Notes under the pieces: model-generated
The model's database searches: none
What the model was told of the DNA's origin: nothing
What the model saw: only the letters and a program-made list of their open reading frames with translations
DNA from: Brevibacillus sedimenti
Lineage (GTDB): Bacteria > Bacillota > Bacilli > Brevibacillales > Brevibacillaceae
NCBI RefSeq assembly: GCF_020923495.1
Contig: NZ_CP064048.1
Location: 3,101,001-3,165,000, forward strand
Direction of reading: 5' to 3'
DNA: 64,000 nt
Program-made: the position numbers and the translations under genes
Shown: positions 18,613 to 27,696 of the stretch, piece after piece
How the letters are laid out: every line of letters starts with the position of its first letter
Position numbering within the stretch: the stretch's first letter is position 1

Positions 18613-19017
18613 CTACGATTCACTCAAATTCTTCATCATGCGATCTATCACGCTGGAAAACACAGCCAGCTCGTCGGCGGAAATTCCCCGCACGGCTTTC
18701 GCTTCGACGAAGTCTGATGCGCGCATCCACTCGTCCGCCATCGCTCGGGCTTTCTCCGTAAGTGCCACCCGCCGCTCCCGTTTGTCCGCACCGCTGTGCC
18801 GCTCGATCCATCCTGCCTGCTCCATCCGGGCCAGCGTGCGGGTCATTGTTGGCGCTTCCACGCACAGGTATTGGCACAACTCCGTCTGCGTGGCCGGCCC
18901 TTCCAGCAGCCGCACGACGACAGCCCACTGGGCCGTGAACAGACCCAGCGGGGTCAGTCGTTCGTTCAGCGTCTTGGAAAAACGCCTGCCCAGTTGATTC
19001 ACCTTGTGTCCGTACAC
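18613..19017 (-). CDS. MarR-family transcriptional regulator
   Basis: A 134-residue winged-helix regulator. Residues around 45-85 (TQTELCQYLCVEAPTMTRTL) form the helix-turn-helix, and GWIERHSGADKRERRVALTE is the wing with the conserved Asp-Lys-Arg signature. GTG at 19017 is the best start, with GGGAGGA about 11 bases upstream. It is the first gene of an operon with the YczE-family membrane protein. The promoter carries two direct repeats over the expected start site, so autorepression is likely. Ligand unknown. Confidence 0.88.
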   Translation of the reverse strand: MYGHKVNQLGRRFSKTLNERLTPLGLFTAQWAVVVRLLEGPATQTELCQYLCVEAPTMTRTLARMEQAGWIERHSGADKRERRVALTEKARAMADEWMRASDFVEAKAVRGISADELAVFSSVIDRMMKNLSES

Positions 19018-19042
19018 GGTGACACATTCCTCCCGTCAATTA

Positions 19043-19099
19043 TTTACCTAGCTAACTTTTACCCAGCTAAGTATACAGATACGCCGTGGAAATTGTCAA
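19043..19099 (-). promoter_or_regulatory. MarR operon promoter with tandem 13-base operator
   Basis: On the minus strand TTGACA (19094-19099) and TATACT (19070-19075) are separated by 18 bases. Directly downstream are two direct repeats, given as plus strand TTTACCTAGCTAA (19043-19055) and TTTACCCAGCTAA (19058-19070), 12/13 identical with a 15-base period. Each contains an AGCT core. The placement over +1 fits repression by the MarR protein encoded just below. Confidence 0.72.
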
Positions 19100-19115
19100 T
19101 CTGACGGAGCACATG

Positions 19116-19147
19116 CAAAAAGGCTTCCCCTGTAGAGAAGCCTTTTT
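19116..19147. terminator. Terminator of the acyltransferase gene
   Basis: AAAAAGGCTTC pairs with GAAGCCTTTTT around a 9-base loop, symmetric A/T flanks. Confidence 0.82.
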
Positions 19148-19159
19148 CGTATCATCCTC

Positions 19160-20338
19160 TTACATCGCCTGCTTCCACTGCTTGTCCGCCTGTCCCGGCG
19201 CGCTGGCCCGTTTTTTTTCCGCCGCCCCGACCAACAATGCTCCAAACGGCAGTTTTGCCAGTCCGTACGAGAGAGCGATCGAAGCCGCTGAACAGAGCAG
19301 AAACGCGATCACACTGCCAAACATGCTGCTAAAGGTGACATCCCAGAGGTTCAAACCCTTCATCACGTACGTGAGCACAAGGGCATGAACCAGGTACGCC
19401 CCGTACGAATTCCGGCCGATCATCGCAAACAAGGCAGTCCAGCGCGAGTTCCGTTTTGTCACGAGGACGGCCAGCAGGTAGATCAGCAGCAGTTGGGCCA
19501 CCGTATAGATAAACATGGACGGTTTCAGCGACGTGGCCACGTTGAGGTTGACCATATAGCCGCCCGAATCCCTGACCAGCTCATACCCGATGTACGCGTA
19601 GGCAGCGGCAAACACAATCAGCAGGTAGGGCCAGCGCTGCTGCAGAAACGAACGGAACGCGGGCAGTGCCAACGCGACCATCCCACCCATCAGGAAATAA
19701 AAGGAATAGTACAGGAAATTGCGGTCCCTGCAGGTGATCAGATACGCGTCCAGCCAGGCCACGTCAAAACGGAACGGATGAGCTGGCAGATAGCGTGCCG
19801 ACACCCACATCAGTCCCGCGTACACGAAAGCCGCCGCTGCGACGGCGAGCGCCTGTGCCGCGCGGCCGGACAAACGCTGCTTTGCCGCCTTGAAGCCTTT
19901 TAACAGCAGCGGGTACAGCAGATAAAACTGAAAGATCATGACGACAAACCACAGGTGGTACGAGGCGGTGCCTGCGACCAACGATTTCACGAAGCTGACG
20001 AGCGCCGAGACGTCCCACCCGGTCACGTCTCGGCGCCACACCATGTAGATCAACGACCAGATCGCGTAGGGCACGACGATCTCGGTAAACCGCTTGCGGA
20101 TAAAGCCGGGGTAGTTCACCCGGTCGTAGTAGTTGTAAAACAGCACCAGTCCGGTAATAAAGACGAAAGCCGGAACGGCAAACTTGAACAGGTGAAATAG
20201 ATTTCCGTACAAAAATGCCGTCATCTCGTCCACTCCGGGCTTTCGCATGTAGACGCCGATCACGTGCTGATACACCACTGCAAAAAAGGCAAAAGCGCGT
20301 AACGCGTCCAGTTCAACAATTCGTTCTTTTCGGGCCAT
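19160..20338 (-). CDS. Acyltransferase family 3 membrane protein
   Basis: A 392-residue polytopic protein of the acyltransferase-3 (OafA/OatA) family, which transfers acyl groups from inside the membrane to surface sugars. The N-terminal RIVELDALRAFAFFAVVYQH holds the R-x-x-D-x-L-R motif and the conserved His near residue 24. VPAFVFITGLVLFYNY follows. About ten membrane helices and no extracellular SGNH domain. Acceptor unknown. It lies 114 bases downstream of a second membrane protein gene (DUF418), probably in the same transcript. The ribosome site is weak. Confidence 0.85.
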   Translation of the reverse strand: MARKERIVELDALRAFAFFAVVYQHVIGVYMRKPGVDEMTAFLYGNLFHLFKFAVPAFVFITGLVLFYNYYDRVNYPGFIRKRFTEIVVPYAIWSLIYMVWRRDVTGWDVSALVSFVKSLVAGTASYHLWFVVMIFQFYLLYPLLLKGFKAAKQRLSGRAAQALAVAAAAFVYAGLMWVSARYLPAHPFRFDVAWLDAYLITCRDRNFLYYSFYFLMGGMVALALPAFRSFLQQRWPYLLIVFAAAYAYIGYELVRDSGGYMVNLNVATSLKPSMFIYTVAQLLLIYLLAVLVTKRNSRWTALFAMIGRNSYGAYLVHALVLTYVMKGLNLWDVTFSSMFGSVIAFLLCSAASIALSYGLAKLPFGALLVGAAEKKRASAPGQADKQWKQAM

Positions 20339-20452
20339 TGACTCGTTTCCAACCCTTTCTCCCGTTCAAAAAAATACAGATATTCACATCCTGCCGATCC
20401 GCCGCACTTGCCTGAAAGTGCAGCGCGGGCGGCGGACCGATGCGAATGTGCC

Positions 20453-21646
20453 TCATCGTTTCATCTGTGGAACAATACCGTATGTCAAACAGCGCCACAG
20501 CCACTCCAGCGGTCCGAATCGATAGCGGGCAAGCCACCAATGGCTCCACGCCACCTGCAGCGGAAAAATCACCAGGCACAGCACAAGTCCGAGCCACATC
20601 TCCGCCTCCCCGTACAGATGGAAAAACCGGACGATGCAAAGCGACAGAACGGTCTGCGCCAGGTAATTGGTTAGAGCCATCTGCCCCACAGGCGCGAGTG
20701 GTGCCAGCAGCTTTCGTCCTCGCCCTGTCCGCATCAGCAGAAGCAGTGACGTGATGTAAAACGCGCACAGCGCCAGGCCGCTCCACCCGATAAACACCAG
20801 TCCAGCTATGTCGGGCGGTGCAGGCAGGTCCACGACGCCAGATTGGACAAGCGGAATCATCGCCACCAGCGGAACGCTTGCAGCCAGCGCCAACAGCCAG
20901 ACGCGCTTGATGGCCGCCATGTGCTGTTCGGGACGATGAAAGACGCCCTTTTTGGCTGCGTACAATCCCAGCAAAAACAGCGGCAGGATGGACAAGACGT
21001 TTATCAAATCGTTCTGCAGCACGATCGGCAGTTCATGGGTCCAGCGGAACTGCAGCCATTCCGCCAGCCCCGCCTGGTTGTACACGGAGATCGTTTCCTG
21101 TGCAAGCTGCCATGTTTCAGCGCTGTACGAAGATTCGCCGGGAATCAACAGCGTCAGCGCCATCAACAGATTCCACCCGATCAGCAGAATGAGTGCCGCC
21201 CTGCGTATGGACGTTTCCGATCTGTTGAAAAACCAGAGCAAACACAAGCCCGCCAGCGCATAGGTGTGGAGAATGTCCCCATACCAGAAAAACAGCAGGT
21301 GGACCAGCCCGAACAGCATCAGCCCGGTCAAGCGGCGCAGATACAACCGTTTGGCCGCATATCCCTTCTGCTCTGCCCGACTCATGAACAGGTAAAATCC
21401 GGCGCCAAACAAAAATGAAAAGATGGTGTAAAACTTGGTTTGGACAAACATGTCGAACAGCAGCCGAATCCAATCGTCCGACACCGAATGCGACAGCGGC
21501 AACCGGTCATCTGGGAGAAACAGGTCAGGCATAAGGAAAGTGGGCATGTTCACCAAAAAGATGCCAAACAGGGCAAATCCGCGCAGAACATCCAGTTCGG
21601 CGATCCTCTCCCCAGCCGAGACGGGTGTTGCCTTCACTCGCGTCAT
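20453..21646 (-). CDS. DUF418 (YeiB-like) membrane protein
   Basis: A 397-residue integral membrane protein. The N-terminal RIAELDVLRGFALFGIFLVN resembles the acyltransferase-3 start (R-x-x-x-L-D-x-L-R-G). The C-terminal half carries the DUF418 signature LAPVGQMALTNYLAQT and ends with the family's GPLEWLWRCLTYG. Function of DUF418 is unknown. The gene and the downstream acyltransferase may form a surface-modification pair. The ribosome site AAAGG sits very close to ATG 21646. Confidence 0.85.
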   Translation of the reverse strand: MTRVKATPVSAGERIAELDVLRGFALFGIFLVNMPTFLMPDLFLPDDRLPLSHSVSDDWIRLLFDMFVQTKFYTIFSFLFGAGFYLFMSRAEQKGYAAKRLYLRRLTGLMLFGLVHLLFFWYGDILHTYALAGLCLLWFFNRSETSIRRAALILLIGWNLLMALTLLIPGESSYSAETWQLAQETISVYNQAGLAEWLQFRWTHELPIVLQNDLINVLSILPLFLLGLYAAKKGVFHRPEQHMAAIKRVWLLALAASVPLVAMIPLVQSGVVDLPAPPDIAGLVFIGWSGLALCAFYITSLLLLMRTGRGRKLLAPLAPVGQMALTNYLAQTVLSLCIVRFFHLYGEAEMWLGLVLCLVIFPLQVAWSHWWLARYRFGPLEWLWRCLTYGIVPQMKR

Positions 21647-21817
21647 CCTTTCTTTTTCGTATCTTCCGTGTTTTCCTATGTAATCTTCCCTTGGTTACTA
21701 CGAACGTACCGGCAAAAAGTCACAATCTTCCAGAATAACAAGGGCGCAAGCACGAGATGCTGCCGGTATGAATCCCGAGCTTTCTTACGCAAGACGCGGG
21801 AAATATAAAACAGGGCG

Positions 21818-21845
21818 GAAAAAGCAGAATCGTCTGCTTCTTCCC
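21818..21845 (-). terminator. Terminator of the brnQ gene
   Basis: On the minus strand GAAGCAGA pairs with TCTGCTTTTTC around a 3-4 base loop, 16 bases after the brnQ stop, with a T-run. Confidence 0.7.
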
Positions 21846-21860
21846 CCCTGCATCGCCGTC

Positions 21861-23198
21861 TTAGGACGGCTGCTCCTCTCTTCTTTCGCCCCGGATTCGT
21901 CTGCTGAAATCAAGCACCATGCCGGCGCAGCACCCGATCAGCGCCGGCATCACCCAGCCGGCTCCCTGCGCGTACAGCGGCAGCGCATTCAGCCAGGTGT
22001 CCCAGCGGTGATTTCCCGCCGTCGCATTGATCAGATCAATCACGCCAAACAGCGCGACCAGACTGACCGTGGTCACGTAGACAAACGAACGGGCGGAAAT
22101 GACGCGGTCGGCCAGCGCCAGAAGGATGAGCACGATGGCGACCGGATAGATCGCTCCCAGGATTGGTACGGAGACCGCGAGAATTTGCGTCAACCCCAGG
22201 TTGGCGATCGTCATGCTGACGAGACAGAGGATGCTTACCCAGGCCCGGTACGAAAGGCGCGGCAGCAGGCTGTTGAAGTACTGGCTGCACGAGGTGACCA
22301 GTCCGATGGAAACGCAGAGACACGCCACCGTAAACACGACGCCAAGCAGCACTTTCCCGCTGGCGCCGAACAGGTAGCCCATCACGTTGGTCAGAATCTG
22401 CGCCCCGTTGTCCGCTTTGCCCAAGAACGAACTGGCGGAACCAATCATCCCCAGCATCACGTAAATGACGCCCAACAGCACACCCGCCCCGAGACCGGCG
22501 CCAATCATGTAGACGGACAGGCGACCTTTGTCCTCGATGCCCTTGGCGCGCAGCGTGTTGGCCACGACGATGCCGAAGACCAAAGCGGCCAGCGCATCCA
22601 TGGTCAGATACCCGTCGAGAAATCCCTGAAACGCGGGATGCTCGGCGTACGGCCCGACAGGCTGCGCCGATGGCCCCATCGGAGACAGCAGGCTTTTAAC
22701 AAAGATGAGCAAAATGATTGCCAACAGCGTCGGGGTCAACAACTTGCCGAAGCGATCCACCAGTTTGGACGGGGACAGGCTCAGCCAGAAGACCACCGCG
22801 AAGAAGACGGCGGAGTACACGGCCAGCCCCCACGGCTGCGTCGACCAGGCAGCCGGCAGAAACGGCGCCATTCCCATCTCAAACGCCAGGCTTCCGGCGC
22901 GCGGAATCGCCAGACCGGGACCGATCGACAGGTAGATCAAGAGCGGGAACAGCCAGGCAAAGACCGGGTGCACGCGTTGGGACAGCGCGAAAAAGCTGCC
23001 CGCCTTGGCGATGGCAACGACCCCGAGAATCGGCAGCCCTACCGCCGACAGCAGAAAGCCTGCGAGGGATAGCCACACCTGCTCACCGGCCGATTGGCCG
23101 AGAAACGGCGGAAAAATGAGATTTCCCGCCCCAAAAAACATGGAAAACAGCATAAAACTGATCAGGACCATGTCCTTTTTGGACAGCGTATGTTTCAC
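21861..23198 (-). CDS. brnQ: Branched-chain amino-acid transporter BrnQ
   Basis: A 445-residue sodium-coupled importer of leucine, isoleucine and valine with 12 predicted helices. The N-terminal MVLISFMLFSMFFGAGNLIF is the invariant BrnQ signature. GTG at 23198 is chosen because GGAGGGAG is about 7 bases upstream; a longer in-frame reading upstream lacks support. The 233 bases ahead of it contain no clear promoter. A poor CodY-like sequence near 23303-23319 was not accepted. Confidence 0.93.
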   Translation of the reverse strand: MKHTLSKKDMVLISFMLFSMFFGAGNLIFPPFLGQSAGEQVWLSLAGFLLSAVGLPILGVVAIAKAGSFFALSQRVHPVFAWLFPLLIYLSIGPGLAIPRAGSLAFEMGMAPFLPAAWSTQPWGLAVYSAVFFAVVFWLSLSPSKLVDRFGKLLTPTLLAIILLIFVKSLLSPMGPSAQPVGPYAEHPAFQGFLDGYLTMDALAALVFGIVVANTLRAKGIEDKGRLSVYMIGAGLGAGVLLGVIYVMLGMIGSASSFLGKADNGAQILTNVMGYLFGASGKVLLGVVFTVACLCVSIGLVTSCSQYFNSLLPRLSYRAWVSILCLVSMTIANLGLTQILAVSVPILGAIYPVAIVLILLALADRVISARSFVYVTTVSLVALFGVIDLINATAGNHRWDTWLNALPLYAQGAGWVMPALIGCCAGMVLDFSRRIRGERREEQPS

Positions 23199-23431
23199 AG
23201 TATAGCTCCCTCCTCCTATATAGAGAGGGATTCTATCAACTTTTCCGCCGGGAATCCAGTAGCAACGCGATATTCGCAATGTTCACTTTTGTAAATGATT
23301 TCAATTTATTTGAAAAATACGTTCCTGATCAGGATGGTACGCCGAGTCCTGTGTCTGCACGCTGAAATTGTTACTCGTGCGGACGACAAGCGGAGACATA
23401 GGAACATAACCGGCTGCCTGACTGACGCAGA

Positions 23432-24268
23432 CTACCGTTTTTCCCTGCGCAGCTCCTCCTCCACTCGGTCCAGCCATTCGTGGACGAGCGCGGTAAACAG
23501 CCGGCTTTGCTCGATCTGCAGGTTGTGGCCCGCGCGATCCAACACGACGAAGCTAGCCCGCGGATAATGCTCCAGGATCGTCCACACGTCCCGGTAGCCC
23601 GTGCAGTCATCCTGCCGTCCGGTCAGGATCAGCACCGGTTTGTCATACCGCCCGACCAGCGGTTCCACATCAAAGGAAAACGAGAATCGCTGCTTCAGCT
23701 TGTTCAGAAAGTGCTTGTCGGCCATCTGTAAGCCGGAGAGGATTTCCCGCTCAAAGCGCTCCCAGCTGCAGCGGTCCTGCACGACAGCAATGGAGGTAAA
23801 CTCCTCCCGCTCTTCCGGCGTCAGTTCGGCCAGCAGTTTCTCATCCCGAGCCAGCACGGTAAGCGGGGGCAGGTCCCGTTTCTCCTTTTCCGCGTGAATG
23901 GCCGGACAGATCAGCAGCATACCGGCCATTCGATGCGCCTGCCGGGTGAGCAGCCCTCTGGCGAGATAGCCTCCGTAGGATTCTCCCGCGACCAAAAACG
24001 GCGCTCCGTGCGGTATCAGCCGCTCCACCACCCGCTCGACGACCGACAACATCTCATCCGATCCTGTGATCCAATCCGCTGCTTTGGTCCGTCCCATCCC
24101 CGGGAGGTCCAGATAGATCCGCCGCCAGCCCGGACGGTCGGCGAAGACAGGCTCCATGCAGCCCGTCATCAGCCGATGATCAGGTGAAAATCCGTGCAGC
24201 ATCAATACAGGAAATCCCTCACCGTACTCTACGTAATGAACCGTCACGTCGTCCAGCACGCATTCCAT
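23432..24268 (-). CDS. Alpha/beta hydrolase
   Basis: A 278-residue alpha/beta-fold hydrolase. The oxyanion region is LMLHGFSPDH (residue 25), the nucleophile elbow is VAGESYGGYLA (Ser near 97), the acid lies in LTGRQDDCTGY (near 222) and the catalytic His in LDRAGHNLQIEQ (near 250). Substrate cannot be inferred. ATG at 24268 has GGAGGAAGG 3-7 bases upstream. No clear operon partner. Confidence 0.9.
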   Translation of the reverse strand: MECVLDDVTVHYVEYGEGFPVLMLHGFSPDHRLMTGCMEPVFADRPGWRRIYLDLPGMGRTKAADWITGSDEMLSVVERVVERLIPHGAPFLVAGESYGGYLARGLLTRQAHRMAGMLLICPAIHAEKEKRDLPPLTVLARDEKLLAELTPEEREEFTSIAVVQDRCSWERFEREILSGLQMADKHFLNKLKQRFSFSFDVEPLVGRYDKPVLILTGRQDDCTGYRDVWTILEHYPRASFVVLDRAGHNLQIEQSRLFTALVHEWLDRVEEELRREKR

Positions 24269-24336
24269 ATGCCTTCCTCCCAACTCGAACGTTTGTTCTG
24301 TGTCATCATACCACGTTTGCAGAAAAATGGGAAGAA

Positions 24337-25617
24337 TTATTCGCTTTCCCGGCTGGACGCAGGCCGCGAGTGGACCAGCCGCTCCAGCGCCATGCAGATC
24401 AGCACGCCCATCAAAAGACCGTTGCTGACGAGCGGACTGATGTAGGGCGGCAGCTGCGCCAGGAATGAGGCGGGCAAAAACATGCAGCCGACACCGGCCA
24501 TCAGCGCAACGCCGACGATATACCCCTGCCGTTCATCCAGCCCGCTTTTGGCGATCTCCTGGATTCCCATGCCAATCATGTTGGCAAACGAGAGGAACAC
24601 GCTGGCGTACCCCACCGAGACGGGGATCGAGGCAAACCACAGCGTGACCGCCGGTATGAAACTGACCGCGACCAGCAGCAGACTGCCCATCACAAACGGC
24701 CATTTGTCCTTCATCCGCGTGGTCAGGATAAAGCCGGCCGTGTAGGACACCGGCACGAAGCCGATCGTGGAAAACGCGGCGGACAGCAGTTGGCTGATGC
24801 CCATGATGATGCCGGACCGGTTGGCACTGACGGGCTCGGCAGGGTGGACCACCCGTTTCACCGCCTCCATGCTGGCGATCAGATTGCTCAGCAAAAGGAC
24901 GGTGACGATGAGCGAGGTCAGCATAATGCCGCCGTCAGCGTGCGGCCATCCCCACGACAGCAGATGAGGCAGGGAAACCCAGTCCTCTGCCGGTGCTTCG
25001 ATTTTCTGGTACAGGCCCGCCAGGACGAACAAGGACCAGCCAAACGCAATTGCGATCAGCACCGAATAACTGCGCAGCAGTTGGTATCGGCTCCTTGCCA
25101 GGACCAGCGACACGATGAGCGTAGCGAGCGAAATGGCCGCCGCTTTTCCGTCAATCGCGCCCGATTTTGCTCCCAGGATGCCGGTGACAAACGGTCCGCT
25201 CATCTGCGCCACCAGCAGGAGAAAATACGTGCCGACCACCGTCGGCGAAAACAGCCGGCGAATCAGGTCCATCCAGCCAAACGCGCTCAGTGCAAGGAAA
25301 ATCAGGCCGCTTGCGATCAGCCCCAGTTCCAGGGCAGGCAGAACCTCGCGCGGCTGGAGTCCCATCGCGGGAGCCAGGGAAGCAAACAGGAGAAACACGC
25401 CCCACCACAGCGCTGCGGGCCCCTCGGCGATGGGCAGCCGGTGTCCCCAGAGGGCCTGCAGGACCGATACGACCCCCAGGACAAACAGCGAGCGCTGCAC
25501 AAAGTCGGCGATTTCCACCGGCGTCATGCCGTACGCCTGCCCGATCGCGAGCGGAGCCACCACACTGCCGGCGAGGATAAACATGGCCCACTGAATGATC
25601 GAGAGTGCCTGCCGCAT
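24337..25617 (-). CDS. NCS2-family nucleobase permease, last gene of the pxp operon
   Basis: A 426-residue permease of the uracil/xanthine (nucleobase-cation symporter 2) family with about 12-14 helices. Signatures are GSVVAPLAIGQAYGM near the N-terminus, the loop IASMEAVKR near 245 and SYTAGFILTTRMKD near 300. It resembles the YwdJ-type branch whose substrate is not established. Its ATG is one base after the ycsI stop, with GGGG in the ycsI end as ribosome site, so it is cotranslated with the 5-oxoproline genes. Confidence 0.85.
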   Translation of the reverse strand: MRQALSIIQWAMFILAGSVVAPLAIGQAYGMTPVEIADFVQRSLFVLGVVSVLQALWGHRLPIAEGPAALWWGVFLLFASLAPAMGLQPREVLPALELGLIASGLIFLALSAFGWMDLIRRLFSPTVVGTYFLLLVAQMSGPFVTGILGAKSGAIDGKAAAISLATLIVSLVLARSRYQLLRSYSVLIAIAFGWSLFVLAGLYQKIEAPAEDWVSLPHLLSWGWPHADGGIMLTSLIVTVLLLSNLIASMEAVKRVVHPAEPVSANRSGIIMGISQLLSAAFSTIGFVPVSYTAGFILTTRMKDKWPFVMGSLLLVAVSFIPAVTLWFASIPVSVGYASVFLSFANMIGMGIQEIAKSGLDERQGYIVGVALMAGVGCMFLPASFLAQLPPYISPLVSNGLLMGVLICMALERLVHSRPASSRESE

Positions 25618-25618
25618 G

Positions 25619-26410
25619 TTACAGTACCCCGTACTGTGCGTCCCGCTGGTCGGTAATAAACATGTGCCCCGGAGCGTGGGTGATCATCAGTTCCGGTTTG
25701 CAGCGCATCGCCACAGCTTGCGGCGTCACGCCGCAGGCCCAAAAGACGGGGACCTCCCCCGGATAAATCGGGACGGGATCGCCAAAGTCAGGCGTGTTTA
25801 CATCGGCTATCCCGATCTGCCGCGGGTCGCCGATGTGGACGGGTGCGCCGTGCACCGCCGGAAAGCGGGAGGTGACCTGTACCGCCCGCACCACCTGATC
25901 GTGCGGAATGGGCCGCATGCTGACCACCATGGGGCCGGAGAAGCGGCCCGCCTTTGCACAGTCCAGATTGGTTACGTACATGGGCACGTTGCAGTGTTGT
26001 TCGATGTGGCGCACCGGAATGCCGTTGTCCAGCAGCGCTTGTTCAAAGGTAAAGCTGCACCCCAGTAAAAAGGCGACCATATCCTCCCGCCACAAATGGT
26101 CAATCCGGGTGACTTCCTCCGCCAGTACACCCTTCCGATAGACACGGTATCGGGGGAGATCGGTACGCAGGTCGGCGTCCGGAGCGACCAGTGCCGGAAC
26201 GGGTGATCCGGGTTCGGTCACATCCAGTACGGGACACGGCTTTGGATTGCGCTGACAAAACAGCAGGAAGTCAAAGGCGAGCGATTGCGGCAAAATCACC
26301 AGGTTGGCCTGTGCATATCCGGCAGCCATTCCTGCCGTCGGTTTGTCCCAACGCCCTTCCCGCATCAGCATACGGGCCTCTTTCGGATGCATCGACGCAA
26401 ACTCGTTCAT
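25619..26410 (-). CDS. ycsI: YcsI-type putative hydro-lyase (DUF1445, D-glutamate cyclase-like)
   Basis: A 263-residue protein close to the B. subtilis YcsI length. The core carries LGCSFTFEQALLDNGIPVRH, TNLDCAKAGRFSGPMVVSMR and ITHAPGHMFITDQRD, the signatures of the DUF1445 family, which includes mitochondrial D-glutamate cyclase that converts D-glutamate to and from 5-oxoproline. ATG 26410 (GGAGGG 7 bases upstream) is preferred to ATG 26425. In B. subtilis ycsI lies in the same cluster as ycsF, ycsG and the kip genes, so a link to 5-oxoproline metabolism is reasonable inference. Confidence 0.88.
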   Translation of the reverse strand: MNEFASMHPKEARMLMREGRWDKPTAGMAAGYAQANLVILPQSLAFDFLLFCQRNPKPCPVLDVTEPGSPVPALVAPDADLRTDLPRYRVYRKGVLAEEVTRIDHLWREDMVAFLLGCSFTFEQALLDNGIPVRHIEQHCNVPMYVTNLDCAKAGRFSGPMVVSMRPIPHDQVVRAVQVTSRFPAVHGAPVHIGDPRQIGIADVNTPDFGDPVPIYPGEVPVFWACGVTPQAVAMRCKPELMITHAPGHMFITDQRDAQYGVL

Positions 26411-26442
26411 GCTCAGTCCCTCCATTCATTTGTGATTTGCAT

Positions 26443-26478
26443 GGAAAACACCGCAGGCGGCGGCAAGCGTCCTGCGGT
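26443..26478 (-). terminator. Stem-loop between ycsG and ycsI
   Basis: ACCGCAGG (26450-26457) pairs with CCTGCGGT (26471-26478), and the minus-strand side is followed by TGTTTTCC. It could be a partial terminator reducing expression of the last two operon genes, or an RNA-stabilising hairpin. Confidence 0.45.
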
Positions 26479-26488
26479 ATCCATTTGA

Positions 26489-27675
26489 TTATTGGAACAG
26501 TTTTGGCAGCTCATTCACCAAGGTATATACGCCCATGACTGCCATCGTAATCGTGACGATCAAGCCGAAAATGGTCATCCACAGCGGGTGTTTGTAATCC
26601 CCGACGATGTTTTTGCGATAGGCGGCGATCAGCATCACCCCGAGCGTTAGCGGGAGAATCAAGCCGTTTAACGCCCCCACCAAAACGAGGATTTTCACGG
26701 GACGGCCGACCAGCACAAAGACCAGCGTGGAAACAGCGATGAAGCCGACGATGATCCAGTTGTGGTAACGGTCAATCTTTTCATGGAACGTACGAATAAA
26801 CGAGACCGATGTGTAGGCGCTGCCGATGACCGAAGTGATCGCCGCGGCCCACATGACCACGCCGAAGATCTTGTACCCCACCTGTCCAGCCGCCAACTGA
26901 AAGACAGATGCAGGCGGATTGGAGGGGTCCAATTGCAGCCCCTGGGCGACTATGCCTAACGCCGCGAGAAACAGGATGATGCGCATGACAGACGCGATGG
27001 CGATACCGGAGACAGAACTTTTCGTCACTTCCGGCAAGGAGGAAACCCCTTGATCCCCGCATCCAGGAGACGATGGCCGCCGGCAAACGTGATGTATCCC
27101 CCGACCGTTCCGCCCACCAGGGTGACGATCGCCAGCACGTCAATGGTGTCGGGAACAAAGGATTTGACGACCGCTTCCCCCACAGGCGGCGAAGAGGTGA
27201 CCGCTACGTACAGGGTCAGGACAATCATGACAGCGCCCATGAACTGGGCAAATCGGTCCATCAGTTTGCCTGCTTCGCGCACGAGGAAAATCCCGATGGC
27301 GATGATTGCACTTACCAACGCCCCCGTCTCTGCAGAGATGCCAAACAGCACGTTCAATCCCAGCCCCGCTCCGGCGACGTTTCCGATGTTAAACGCCAGA
27401 CCGCCCAGGACGATCAGCAGAGCGACGAGGTAACCCAGGCCGGGCAGGACCATGTTGGCAATGTCCTGGGCCCGCTTTTCCGAGACCGTGATAATGCGCC
27501 ACACGTTCAGCTGCGCCCCGATGTCCAGCAGGATCGACATCAGGATGACAAAGCCAAAACTGGCGGCCAACTGCTGCGTAAATACAGTCGTCTGCGTCAA
27601 GAAGCCCGGTCCGATGGCGGACGTAGCCATCAAAAATGCGGCACCCAACAGCAGGCTGATTCTCGATGCTTTCAT
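26489..27675 (-). pseudogene. ycsG: YcsG, NRAMP-type transporter of the pxp operon, frameshifted
   Basis: A divalent-metal-transporter-fold (NRAMP superfamily) membrane protein of the YcsG group, suspected to import 5-oxoproline or a related compound. The N-terminal part (ATG 27675 to about 27050) includes TSAIGPGFLTQTTVF, the group's helix 1. The C-terminal part (from about 27040 to 26489) lies in another frame. One extra G in the minus-strand GGGG at 27046-27049 joins them as GIKGVSSLPEVTKS and gives a 395-residue protein, near the usual length. Without it the product stops after KGFPPCRK. Whether this is real or a sequencing error is open. Confidence 0.88.
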
Positions 27676-27696
27676 ATTAGATCCCCCCGATTGTCT

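Noticed and set aside
23303..23319. CodY box ahead of brnQ
   Set aside because: It matches about 11 of 15 consensus positions in an AT-rich stretch, too weak to claim.
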